From contig NZ_JBBBNV010000001.1 in NCBI RefSeq assembly GCF_037137075.1, positions 1 through 64,000 of the forward strand: 64,000 bases of DNA, given 5' to 3'. Source of the DNA: JBBBNV01 sp037137075. GTDB taxonomy: Bacteria > Bacillota > Bacilli > Paenibacillales > NBRC-103111. The notes below the pieces were generated by a model, which was not told the DNA's origin, ran no database searches, and saw only the letters and a list, made by a program, of their open reading frames with translations. Below, piece by piece: positions 32,872-40,709 of this stretch (within the stretch, counting starts at the first letter, position 1; each line of letters begins with the position of its first letter). A program made the translations under genes and the position numbers.

Positions 32872-34560
32872 ATGAAGAAAAAGAACAATTTTTTTCTTGT
32901 ATCCGTTTTAATGGTTGTTGCTGTGTTTGTTCTTGTTTATGCCGGGGTGTCGCTGACTTCGAACATGGGGAAATCCAAAGCGCAAATTACGGCAGAAGAC
33001 GCGGAAAAGCAGCTAAACAAGCTGTACGCCGATATTACCGTGAAGACAGAAGAGCCGGTTAAGGGCCAAATTGATATTAACCCGATCGATGTTGCCGGCT
33101 CGCTGCCGGATATAGCCAAATTTCCGATAACCGTCGACAATACCAATGATCATTTCGTCGAAATTTTTTCCTCTACCGAGAAGGCGGGCACTGGAATTGA
33201 CGGCTGGCTCACAGAGGCCGGAACCGAATTTAACAAAGCGAATATTACAGTCAACGGCAAGCCTGCTTCAGTCAAAATTCGAAACATTGCGTCCGGAACA
33301 GCAACGGACTATATCCAATACGGAAAATACATACCTGATGCGTTTACGCCTTCCAATGAATTTTGGGGAGAAATGGTCAAGGCCAGCGGTGTCAAGGTGC
33401 AGCTCGTCTCCAAGCGTCTGGTTGGCAACGTGCCCGGCATCGTCATCAAAAAGTCCAAGTATGATGCGCTAGTGGAAAAATACGGCTCCGTCAATGTGAA
33501 AACGGTGACGGAAGCGATTGCAAACAATGAATTTGCGATGGGCTACACAGACCCGTTTGCCAGCTCGACAGGCTTAAACTTCCTTGTAACCGCTCTGCAT
33601 ACGTTTGACAGCTCGAACATTCTCGGTGATAAAGCGGTGCAGGGCTTTGAGAAGTTTCAATCCAATGTGCCGTTTATCGCCTCCACTACAATCCAGATGC
33701 GCGATGCCGCGAAATCCGGTATACTCGACGGTTTTGTGCTGGAATATCAAACCTACATTAATGCTGCGGATTTAAAGGGCGGCTATGTGTTCACTCCATT
33801 CGGGGTGAGGCATGACAGCCCGCTATATGGTTTAGGGGACCTGCCGCCAAATAAACTGGATATTCTTAAAGCCTTTGCGCAATTTGTGACCCAAGAGAAC
33901 TATCAAAAGCAGGCAAACGAGAAGGGCTTTAATGCGCTGAATGACTATAAGTCCGAGCTTGCTGAAATCGATGGGAATCTGCTCTCCTCTGCACAAAAGG
34001 TTTGGAAAGAAAAGAAAAACGGCAGCAAGCCGATAGTCGCCGTATTCGTCACGGATGTATCCGGGAGCATGAACGGGGAACCGATAAACCGGTTAAAGGA
34101 ATCCTTGCTCATGGGCCAAAAATATTTGGGAAGAGACAACAGCATTGGGCTCGTCTCCTACTCCAGCGATGTAACCATTGAGCTGCCAATTGGAAAATAC
34201 GATACCAATCAGCAATCCATGTTTGTCGGGGCGGTCAACAGCCTGCAGGCTAACGGAGGAACGGCCACCTTTGACGGCATAGTGGTTGCTTTGAAGATGC
34301 TTCAAGAAGAGCTGAAAGCGAACCCGTCGGCGAAGCCGATTATCTTCGTGCTCAGTGACGGCGAAACGAATGAAGGGCATTCCCTCAAGGATATCCGAAG
34401 CCTGATTGAAGCCTACAAAGTGCCTATTTATACGATCGGATACAATGCCAACATTAAAGCGCTGCAAAATATTTCAAGCATTAATGAAGCAGCCAGCATC
34501 AATGCGGATACGGACGATGTTGTCTACAAGATTGGAAACCTGTTCAATGTTCAAATGTAA
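32872..34560 (+). CDS. substrate-binding and von Willebrand factor A domain protein
   Basis: A 562-residue protein. The N-terminus FFLVSVLMVVAVFVLVYAGV is a membrane anchor, with the rest probably outside the cell. Residues about 75-375 form a periplasmic-binding-protein-like domain (FVEIFSSTEKAGTGIDGW, GYTDPFASSTGLNFLVTALH, GYVFTPFGVRHDSPLYGLGD). Residues about 390-555 are a VWA domain with a complete metal-ion site: DVSGSMNG (DxSxS), Thr in NGGTATFDG, and Asp in VLSDGETNEG. VWA domains bind protein partners through Mg2+. It lies 12 bases after the membrane-protein gene and 22 before telA. The ligand is unknown; the order binding domain then VWA suggests a sensor that recruits a partner. Confidence 0.85.
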   Translation: MKKKNNFFLVSVLMVVAVFVLVYAGVSLTSNMGKSKAQITAEDAEKQLNKLYADITVKTEEPVKGQIDINPIDVAGSLPDIAKFPITVDNTNDHFVEIFSSTEKAGTGIDGWLTEAGTEFNKANITVNGKPASVKIRNIASGTATDYIQYGKYIPDAFTPSNEFWGEMVKASGVKVQLVSKRLVGNVPGIVIKKSKYDALVEKYGSVNVKTVTEAIANNEFAMGYTDPFASSTGLNFLVTALHTFDSSNILGDKAVQGFEKFQSNVPFIASTTIQMRDAAKSGILDGFVLEYQTYINAADLKGGYVFTPFGVRHDSPLYGLGDLPPNKLDILKAFAQFVTQENYQKQANEKGFNALNDYKSELAEIDGNLLSSAQKVWKEKKNGSKPIVAVFVTDVSGSMNGEPINRLKESLLMGQKYLGRDNSIGLVSYSSDVTIELPIGKYDTNQQSMFVGAVNSLQANGGTATFDGIVVALKMLQEELKANPSAKPIIFVLSDGETNEGHSLKDIRSLIEAYKVPIYTIGYNANIKALQNISSINEAASINADTDDVVYKIGNLFNVQM

Positions 34561-34582
34561 CCCATTCTAAGGAGGAATCACC

Positions 34583-35722
34583 ATGTCATTTTCAATGGAA
34601 ATCCCAAATCCCGAAATCATTAAAGCCGCGATTGAGCAGGAAATTCAGCCTGTGCCTGAAGATTTGGCGAAGCTGAAGGAAGTGGCGGATAACAATGTGG
34701 CAGCCATTATGGCGCTGGATGTCGATTCGCTTGAAAAACGCAAGGAGATTCTGATGTCCATCGATTCCTTCGGCGTCAATACGATGCGATCCTCCTCGGA
34801 TAAAAATGCTTTGCTGCATGTCACCGTAGGGAACCTGTCTAAAACCGGAGACGATGGAGGAATCGTCGCCAGAGGCTTAACGGAGCTTCATATGCAGCTG
34901 AAGGATTTGGACCCCAGCGTCATCGATTTTGCCAAGAGCGGGTTTCTGGGCAAGCTGTTCAATCCCGTCCGGGCGTACTTCCTGAAGTTTCAAAAGGCGG
35001 ACATTGTCATTGCCGACATTGTCACATCGCTGGAGCGGGGGAAGGCAACGCTGAAGAATGACAATACAACGCTGGAGATCGAGCAGCAAACGCTGCGGGA
35101 TTTGACCAAGCGATTGAAAAAAGAAATCCAGCTGGGCTCCTTGATGGACGAATCCATTGAGGCGCAAATCGAAGCGGCCCGAATGCGGAATGAGGACCCG
35201 GACAAAATTCGTTTTATTACAGAAGAGGTGCTGTTTCCGCTACGTCAGCGGGTGATGGATTTGCAGCAAATGATCGTCGTGAATCAGCAGGGCATTATGG
35301 CGATCGAAGTTGTCATCCGGAACAACAAAGAATTGATTCGAGGCGTTGACCGGGCGAAGAACGTGACCATTTCCGCTCTGAAAATATCTGTAACCGTCGC
35401 CAGCGCCCTATACAATCAAAAAATTGTCCTGAAAAAAATCGAGCTCTTGAATCAAACGACGAACGAGCTGATTGCCAGCACGTCCAGAATGCTGAAAAAT
35501 CAGGGCGCTGCCATTCACAAGCAGTCGCTGGAAGCGAATATTTCCGTTGAAACGCTGAAGCAGGCCTTTACGGATGTTATGCTGGCATTAGATTCAATCA
35601 GCACCTTCAAGCAAGAGGCCTTGCCGAGAATGCGGGATACGATTACGCAGTTCCGCGCATTGGCCGAGGACGGGGAAAAGCAAATTCAACGTCTGGAAAA
35701 AGGAAATAAACTGGGACTTTAA
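34583..35722 (+). CDS. TelA family toxic anion resistance protein
   Basis: A 379-residue soluble, almost all-helical protein with the TelA/KlaA pattern: FGVNTMRSSSDKNALL near residue 55, GLTELHMQLKDLDPS, long charged helices, and VVIRNNKELIRGVDRAKNVT with ISALKISVTVASALYNQKIV towards the end. TelA proteins are linked to tellurite, cell-wall-antibiotic and bacteriocin tolerance; the mechanism is not known. The ATG has AAGGAGG upstream. It is the last gene of the three-gene operon, with the two upstream products at the membrane, so it is probably the cytoplasmic effector. Confidence 0.88.
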   Translation: MSFSMEIPNPEIIKAAIEQEIQPVPEDLAKLKEVADNNVAAIMALDVDSLEKRKEILMSIDSFGVNTMRSSSDKNALLHVTVGNLSKTGDDGGIVARGLTELHMQLKDLDPSVIDFAKSGFLGKLFNPVRAYFLKFQKADIVIADIVTSLERGKATLKNDNTTLEIEQQTLRDLTKRLKKEIQLGSLMDESIEAQIEAARMRNEDPDKIRFITEEVLFPLRQRVMDLQQMIVVNQQGIMAIEVVIRNNKELIRGVDRAKNVTISALKISVTVASALYNQKIVLKKIELLNQTTNELIASTSRMLKNQGAAIHKQSLEANISVETLKQAFTDVMLALDSISTFKQEALPRMRDTITQFRALAEDGEKQIQRLEKGNKLGL

Positions 35723-35725
35723 GCG

Positions 35726-35754
35726 TTGAATTTAACAACCGGGTATGATAAGAT
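35726..35754 (+). promoter_or_regulatory. promoter of the ABC-F leader transcript
   Basis: TTGAAT at 35726-35731 and TAAGAT at 35749-35754 are 17 bases apart. Transcription would start near 35761, giving a leader of about 245 bases. Confidence 0.65.
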
Positions 35755-35760
35755 GACTTT

Positions 35761-36006
35761 AATTTAACGATTGGGGTTGAAAAGAACATGTAATTTTTCT
35801 TGCTGATGTTGAACCGATAAAACATTCGAAGGCGAAGTATTCGCTCTCTGTTTTATTCGTTTTAAGCAAGAAAGTTACTGATTCTTTCAACTCAAACGAA
35901 TGATCCTGATCCATCTCCGGGCGTGAGCTGGGTTTGCTGTATCTATTTGAGCTACAAGAAAGTAACTTTCTTGTGGCTCTTTATTTTTTTACAGGAGGAT
36001 CACGGG
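35761..36006 (+). promoter_or_regulatory. transcription attenuator upstream of the ABC-F gene
   Basis: Three pairing segments are visible. A (TAATTTTTCTTGC, 35791-35803) can pair with B (GCAAGAAAGTTACT, 35866-35879) around an inner hairpin GATAAAACA...TGTTTTATTC. B can instead pair 13 of 14 bases with C (AGTAACTTTCTTGT, 35961-35974). C also forms a terminator hairpin with ACAAGAAAG (35954-35962) followed by CTTTATTTTTTT. Pairing A-B frees the terminator; pairing B-C breaks it. An ATG-TAA minimal ORF at 35788-35793 and a short MLNR frame lie at segment A, where a stalled ribosome would release B. This fits antibiotic-induced expression. Confidence 0.8.
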
Positions 36007-37485
36007 ATGTCATTAATACAAGTTTCAAACCTGACGTTTGCCTATGAGGGCAGCTACGATAATATTTTTGAAAATGTCAGCTTTCAGATGGATACCGATT
36101 GGAAATTAGGCTTTACAGGAAGAAACGGCAGGGGGAAGACGACTTTTATGAATCTGCTGCTGGGGAAGTATGAATACAGCGGTCATATTTCCGCTCAGGT
36201 CGGTTTTGAATATTTCCCTTTCCATGTGGAAGACAAGGAGCAGAATACGCTGGATGTCGTCAGTGAGATTTACCCGGACTACGTTCATTGGGAGCTCGTG
36301 CGTGAGCTTTCCTTGCTGAAGGTTTCGGAGGATGTGTTGTACCGGCCCTTCGAATCCTTGTCGGACGGCGAGCAAACCAAGGTCATGCTGGCCGCCTTAT
36401 TTCTGAAGGAAAATTGTTTTCTGTTCATTGATGAGCCAACGAACCATCTGGATATGAATGGAAGGAAGCTGGTCAGCGAATATTTGAATACCAAGCGCGG
36501 CTTTATTCTGGTCTCTCACGACCGGGCGTTTCTGGATCGATGTGTGGATCATATTTTGTCCATTAACAAGACCAATATTGAGGTTCAAAAAGGAAATTTC
36601 TCGGATTGGTTGGAAATGAAAAGAAGGCAGGATCACTTCGAGCTTGCGGAGAATGAGAAGCTGAGAAAAGATATTCAGCGCTTGTCGGATGCGGCGAAAC
36701 GAACGAGCAATTGGTCGCATGAAGTGGAGAAGACGAAAAACGGCACCAGAAATTCCGGCTCCAAGGTCGACAAAGGGTATGTCGGCCACAAGGCCGCTAA
36801 AATGATGAAGCGCTCCAAATCCATCGAGAACAGGCAGCACGCCGCCATTGAGGAACGCGCCGGACTTCTTCATAACGTCGAAAGCTCGGAAAGCCTGAAA
36901 ATCTCACAGCTTGTTTATCATAAGCATCAGCTTGCCCAGCTGGACAAGGTTTCAATTTATTACGGGGAGAAGCGGGTCTGTCACGAGGTCAGCCTGACGA
37001 TCGAGCAGGGAGACCGGATTGTGCTCTCAGGTAAAAACGGCTCCGGCAAATCCAGCCTCATCAAGCTCCTTTGCGGCGAGCAGTTGACGTACACCGGTAC
37101 GCTTCATATCGGAAGCCAGCTCAAAATATCCTATGTCTCTCAAAGCACCTCTCATTTACAAGGGAATCTGACGGACTATGCCCAAAGCTGCGGGATTGAA
37201 GAAAGCTTATTCAAAGCGATTTTGAGAAAGCTTGATTTCTCCAGGGTCCAATTCGAGAAGGACATGTCGGCTTTTAGCGGCGGCCAGAAAAAAAAGGTGC
37301 TGATTGCCAAAAGTCTCTGCGAGCAGGCGCATTTGCATATTTGGGACGAACCGCTTAATTTTATCGATGTCATTTCCCGCATGCAAATCGAGGAGCTGCT
37401 GCTCGAATATCGTCCGACGATTCTTCTGGTAGAGCATGACAGCGAGTTTTGCAAGCATGTCGCTACCAAGGTGGTGGAGCTATAA
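36007..37485 (+). CDS. Lsa-type ABC-F ribosomal protection protein
   Basis: A 492-residue soluble protein with two ATPase domains and no membrane segment. Domain 1 has GRNGRGKTTFMNLLLGKYEY, SDGEQTKVMLA and FIDEPTNHLDM; a charged linker of about 100 residues (the antibiotic-resistance domain region) follows. Domain 2 has SGKNGSGKSSLIKLL, FSGGQKKKVLIAKSL and HIWDEPLNFID. The start MSLIQVSNLTFAYEGSYDNI closely follows Lsa proteins. These bind the ribosomal E site and displace lincosamides, streptogramin A and pleuromutilins. I use ATG 36007 with AGGAGG 8 bases upstream, not the in-frame GTG at 35923, because that lies within the attenuator. Expression is likely drug-induced. Confidence 0.9.
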   Translation: MSLIQVSNLTFAYEGSYDNIFENVSFQMDTDWKLGFTGRNGRGKTTFMNLLLGKYEYSGHISAQVGFEYFPFHVEDKEQNTLDVVSEIYPDYVHWELVRELSLLKVSEDVLYRPFESLSDGEQTKVMLAALFLKENCFLFIDEPTNHLDMNGRKLVSEYLNTKRGFILVSHDRAFLDRCVDHILSINKTNIEVQKGNFSDWLEMKRRQDHFELAENEKLRKDIQRLSDAAKRTSNWSHEVEKTKNGTRNSGSKVDKGYVGHKAAKMMKRSKSIENRQHAAIEERAGLLHNVESSESLKISQLVYHKHQLAQLDKVSIYYGEKRVCHEVSLTIEQGDRIVLSGKNGSGKSSLIKLLCGEQLTYTGTLHIGSQLKISYVSQSTSHLQGNLTDYAQSCGIEESLFKAILRKLDFSRVQFEKDMSAFSGGQKKKVLIAKSLCEQAHLHIWDEPLNFIDVISRMQIEELLLEYRPTILLVEHDSEFCKHVATKVVEL

Positions 37486-37502
37486 GCTGCGCTTTTTCCT
37501 TA

Positions 37503-37537
37503 CCAGCCGCGCTGCAAATCGCGGTTGGCTTTATTTT
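37503..37537 (+). terminator. intrinsic terminator after the ABC-F gene
   Basis: CCAGCCGCG at 37503-37511 pairs with CGCGGTTGG at 37520-37528 (one G-T pair), followed by CTTTATTTT. Confidence 0.7.
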
Positions 37538-38139
37538 ATAGCGCGAGCGCCTGCTTCAGATATTGATAAAGTCTATGGCTTGCCGGTTGAAGCGGGTATG
37601 CCGATTGCTTGCGGACGATGCCGAATGTCATATGAACGAGGCTTCCGCTGAGCGTTCAGACTGTTGTCCCTGCTGCCGGCTCTCCAATCATAATGCGGGG
37701 AATAAGGGCGATCCCGAAGCCGTTCTCCACATAAAATTGTAATGCGGTCATACTTCCGATTTCCATCGTATCCAGTGCTGCAGCTCCTTGCTCCTGCATA
37801 ATGATCTCCAGCTTTCTGCGGTAGGGGCAAATATTCGGATACGTAGACATGAATTTGCTCAGGATGCCTGGCAGCCGGTAACTGGCTGTCGGCTCGGTGA
37901 CGCCTAAGCGTATATGACTTCAAGTCCGATAAGCTGGTCTGAAGGTGCTCCATATTTTTGACAATATGCAGGCTTTGATCGTAAAACAGCCTGCCGGCCT
38001 CCGTCAGCCCGATTTCTTTACCGCGCTCAAGAAGCTGGACACCGAGTTCAGATTCAAGCCTCTGAATTTGCATCGTCACGGTAGATTGTACATAGTTCAT
38101 CTCTTGCGCCGCGCGTACAAAGCTTCCGTTCTTCACAAT
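37536..38139 (-). pseudogene. LysR-type regulator, frameshifted and internally deleted
   Basis: On the minus strand the first part encodes FVRAAQEMNYVQSTVTMQIQ then RLESELGVQLLERGKEIGLT, a LysR helix-turn-helix, but lacks the first dozen codons. After a frameshift near 37920, IRLGVTEPTASYRLP continues, and ALQFYVENGFGIALIPRIMI follows soon after, so much of the effector domain is missing. The tail resumes past a stop as YPLQPASHRLYQYLKQALAL, ending TAA at 37536. The remnant is divergent from the SDR gene and probably once regulated the SDR-MFS pair. Confidence 0.8.
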
Positions 38140-38196
38140 CAGGTATTACAATAATACTGTGAGGTGACGACAACTTTCCGGAGGAGCGGATGAACT

Positions 38197-38937
38197 ATGG
38201 AATTAAAAAATAAGGCTGCGCTTGTAACGGGCGGGGGCACCGGGATTGGCAGGGCCACAAGTCTCATGCTGGCGGAACGGGGGGCTGCCGTAATCGTTAA
38301 TTATTCACGTTCCAAGTCTGAGGCGGAAGAGACGGTTCGACTGATTAAACAAAAGGGGGGACAGGCCGCCGCCATACAGGCGGATGTGTCACAAGACGAA
38401 CAAGTCCGCTCGATGATCTCAGCCGCCGTGCAGCAATTCGGTACCGTGGACTTGCTCGTCAATAATGCCAGTATAACCAGGCATATTCCCATGAACGATT
38501 TGGAAGCGGCCACCGGGGAAATATGGGACGATCTGTTTGATGTGAATGTGAAGGGCATGTTTTACTGTGCGCGGGCGGCAGCCTCCTTCATGAAGAGGCA
38601 GCGAAGCGGGGCAATAGTCAATCTCGGCAGCATTGCCGGGCAAACCGGAATCGGCTCTTCACTGCCTTACGCCGTTTCCAAAGCAGCCGTTCACGGGCTG
38701 ACCAAATCGCTGGCTCGCGCGCTTGCTCCCGAAATAAGAGTCAACTGTATCGTGCCCGGTGCTGTTGCGACCAGATGGTGGGAAGGCAGAGAAGCACAGA
38801 TGAGCCGGCTTGCTCCGAACCTTCCGCTGCAGCGTATTTCCACACCGGAAGACATCGCAGCGATGATCTGCTCCGCTCTGGAGCAGGAGGCTATGACCGG
38901 CCAGATCATCACGGTAGACAGCGGTCAAACCTTGTAA
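38197..38937 (+). CDS. SDR family NAD(P)-dependent oxidoreductase
   Basis: A 246-residue classical short-chain dehydrogenase. The cofactor motif is TGGGTGIG near residue 11, then NNAS (87-90) and SIAGQTG with the catalytic Ser. The active-site YAVSK lies at about 156-160, followed by NCIVPGAVAT. It resembles FabG-like 3-oxoacyl reductases and sugar dehydrogenases; the substrate is not determined. The Rossmann motif with R after the Gly-rich loop (NYSRSKSEAE) suggests NADP preference. The ATG at 38197 follows GGAGGAG. The LysR relic is divergent and an MFS gene follows 138 bases downstream. Confidence 0.9.
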   Translation: MELKNKAALVTGGGTGIGRATSLMLAERGAAVIVNYSRSKSEAEETVRLIKQKGGQAAAIQADVSQDEQVRSMISAAVQQFGTVDLLVNNASITRHIPMNDLEAATGEIWDDLFDVNVKGMFYCARAAASFMKRQRSGAIVNLGSIAGQTGIGSSLPYAVSKAAVHGLTKSLARALAPEIRVNCIVPGAVATRWWEGREAQMSRLAPNLPLQRISTPEDIAAMICSALEQEAMTGQIITVDSGQTL

Positions 38938-39075
38938 GTCTGGCTTTAAGACTTGCTTTTGCTTGTTAACACAGCGTGAATACATGAAAGGGATGGTGAC
39001 CGTAACACTGGAAAGCCTGGCCTATTGGCTGCAAGTCATTGAAAAAAGATAACGGGTAAAGGGAGTAGACGGAGA

Positions 39076-40314
39076 GTGGGGAACCGTACAGGCAGGATCA
39101 ATAAGATTTACATGATGCAATTGGTGACTATTTTTTTAGGATTTATCATTTTCGGATTTTCGGAAAATAGTAAAGGACCTGCCATCCCGCGCATACAGTT
39201 CGATTTTATGCTGAATGAATCACAGCTGGGCACCTTGCTGTCGCTGAATGCGCTCGGCTATTTAATCGCTTGCTCTTTTACGGCTTACCTGACGCGAATA
39301 TGGGGCATCCAATCGGTAACCGTGATTTCTTTTGCGGCGATGGCGTTATCAGGCGTTTTTATTTTTTTCTCGGCAAGTTATCCGCTGTTTTCCGCGTCTT
39401 ACTTCCTGATGTACATCGGCAACGGGATGCTGGAGATTGGCCTGGCAATTCTAGGCGCACGTATTTTTGTAAAAAACACGGGTACGATGATGAATTTGTC
39501 CCACGGCTTCTACGGCCTCAGCTCAACTGTCGCGCCGCTTATTGCGACGGGGCTCATGGAGGTTACGATCAACGGGTATACCCTCGATTGGCGCGGCATG
39601 TACCTTGTCATGCTGATGCTGTCGGTACTGCCGATCATCTCGGCCTTTTTCAGTAAGTTTCCGGGGGACGAGATGAAGCAGGAGGAGCGTGTTCCTCTCA
39701 CAACGTTTCTTAAGGACCCGGTATTATGGCTGATGGTATGTATTCTCTCGTTCGGTGTCGTATCTGAACTGGCTGTGGGCGGGTGGCTTGTAAACTTTCT
39801 GGAAAAAGCCTACGGCTGGGACGCGGTTTCGTCCTCCGGGATGCTGTCTGCCTTCTTCCTTTGCTTTGCCCTGGCACGGCTTTTGCTCGGTCCGTTGACG
39901 GATAAAATGGGCTTTGTTTTATCGCTTATTCTATTTTCCGGCACCTCCGCCGCTTGTACGTTCGCCGCGATTGCGGGCGGAGAGCGCCTCGCCTTTTTGT
40001 TCGCGGCAGCCGGTATCGGCATTGCGATGATTTATCCGACCGTGATGGCGTTTATTGCCAAACGGTATCCGAATGGCAGTGATACGGCCATTACATTTAC
40101 GGTTACCCTGATGGGTCTTGGCAGCGTCATCGGCAACTATGTTATTGGGGGCGTTATCGAAGTGGTGAAGGGTATATTCGGAGCGGATTCGCCGCTGGGA
40201 CTGCTGCGCGGGCTTCAGGCCGGTTACGGCGTTATCGGTTTGTGCGCGGCACTAAGCACTGTTTCGGGGATTATATTATATGTTTATTTATTCAAACGGA
40301 AAGAGACGATATAG
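39076..40314 (+). CDS. MFS transporter
   Basis: A 412-residue major facilitator with twelve predicted helices. The N-half has FGFSENSKGPAIPRIQFDF and the TM2-3 region GYLIACSFTAYLTRIWG; the central loop is charged (SKFPGDEMKQEERVPLTTF); the C-half has LARLLLGPLTDKMGFVLSLI. Its pattern is closest to sugar or small-metabolite permeases of the FHS/YfkF type, but the substrate is unknown. The start is GTG 39076 behind GGAG. It may be co-transcribed with the SDR gene, which would fit uptake plus oxidation of one substrate. No terminator is obvious just after it. Confidence 0.85.
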   Translation: MGNRTGRINKIYMMQLVTIFLGFIIFGFSENSKGPAIPRIQFDFMLNESQLGTLLSLNALGYLIACSFTAYLTRIWGIQSVTVISFAAMALSGVFIFFSASYPLFSASYFLMYIGNGMLEIGLAILGARIFVKNTGTMMNLSHGFYGLSSTVAPLIATGLMEVTINGYTLDWRGMYLVMLMLSVLPIISAFFSKFPGDEMKQEERVPLTTFLKDPVLWLMVCILSFGVVSELAVGGWLVNFLEKAYGWDAVSSSGMLSAFFLCFALARLLLGPLTDKMGFVLSLILFSGTSAACTFAAIAGGERLAFLFAAAGIGIAMIYPTVMAFIAKRYPNGSDTAITFTVTLMGLGSVIGNYVIGGVIEVVKGIFGADSPLGLLRGLQAGYGVIGLCAALSTVSGIILYVYLFKRKETI

Positions 40315-40480
40315 TCTTCAAAATGAGCGGGACGAGACGGCCTTCCTCGCAAAGCCCATAAGGCGCTGCACAGGAAGGCTAATCCAAGAACAGCAGTATA
40401 CGATAAAAAAAGTATTTTTCTGGATTGAATAAAAGGAAATTTTATGAAGACCGCGAATAAGTAACAGAACCAGTATTTTC

Positions 40481-40524
40481 TTGGCTAATTTTCATGCTTT
40501 CTGTCTAAATTTATCTAAATTTAT
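40481..40524 (+). promoter_or_regulatory. conserved upstream element with TCTAAATTTA direct repeats
   Basis: TTGGCTAATTTTCATGC leads into GTCTAAATTTAT at 40503-40514, followed by a second TCTAAATTTAT (40514-40524). The same 34-35 base element stands at 43246-43280 upstream of the second pectate lyase and its AraC gene. The ten-base direct repeat fits two helix-turn-helix units of an AraC protein. Confidence 0.6.
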
Positions 40525-40590
40525 GTGGCAATTCAAGCTAAATTGTAGGCCGCTGGCTCACACGGGAGAAGGAGAAGGCAGCGGGAAATT

Positions 40591-40606
40591 ATGGAAGCGC
40601 TTTTAT
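40591..40606 (+). promoter_or_regulatory. CcpA cre-like site upstream of pectate lyase 1
   Basis: ATGGAAGCGCTTTTAT fits WTGNAANCGNWNNCW with one mismatch (T for C near the end). It is palindromic about the central CG. Confidence 0.55.
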
Positions 40607-40626
40607 GAAAGGGGGTGGTGGTCGAT

Positions 40627-40674
40627 CTGAATAGACCGTCGTAACCAATTCTGAATAGACCGTCGTAACCAATG
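40627..40674 (+). repeat. tandem 24-bp repeat in the pectate lyase 1 leader
   Basis: CTGAATAGACCGTCGTAACC starts two 24-base units at 40627 and 40651, identical except for the last base, ending about 35 bases before the start codon. Confidence 0.9.
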
Positions 40675-40709
40675 TTGAGGATAGATCACATTAAAGGAGG
40701 AATTGATTC

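Noticed and set aside
35923..36006. Upstream in-frame GTG start for the ABC-F protein
   Set aside because: It would translate the terminator hairpin and the true ribosome binding site; ATG 36007 matches the Lsa N-terminus.
38984..39052. 22-codon ORF between the SDR and MFS genes
   Set aside because: No ribosome binding site and no recognisable sequence; it may be a relic at most.
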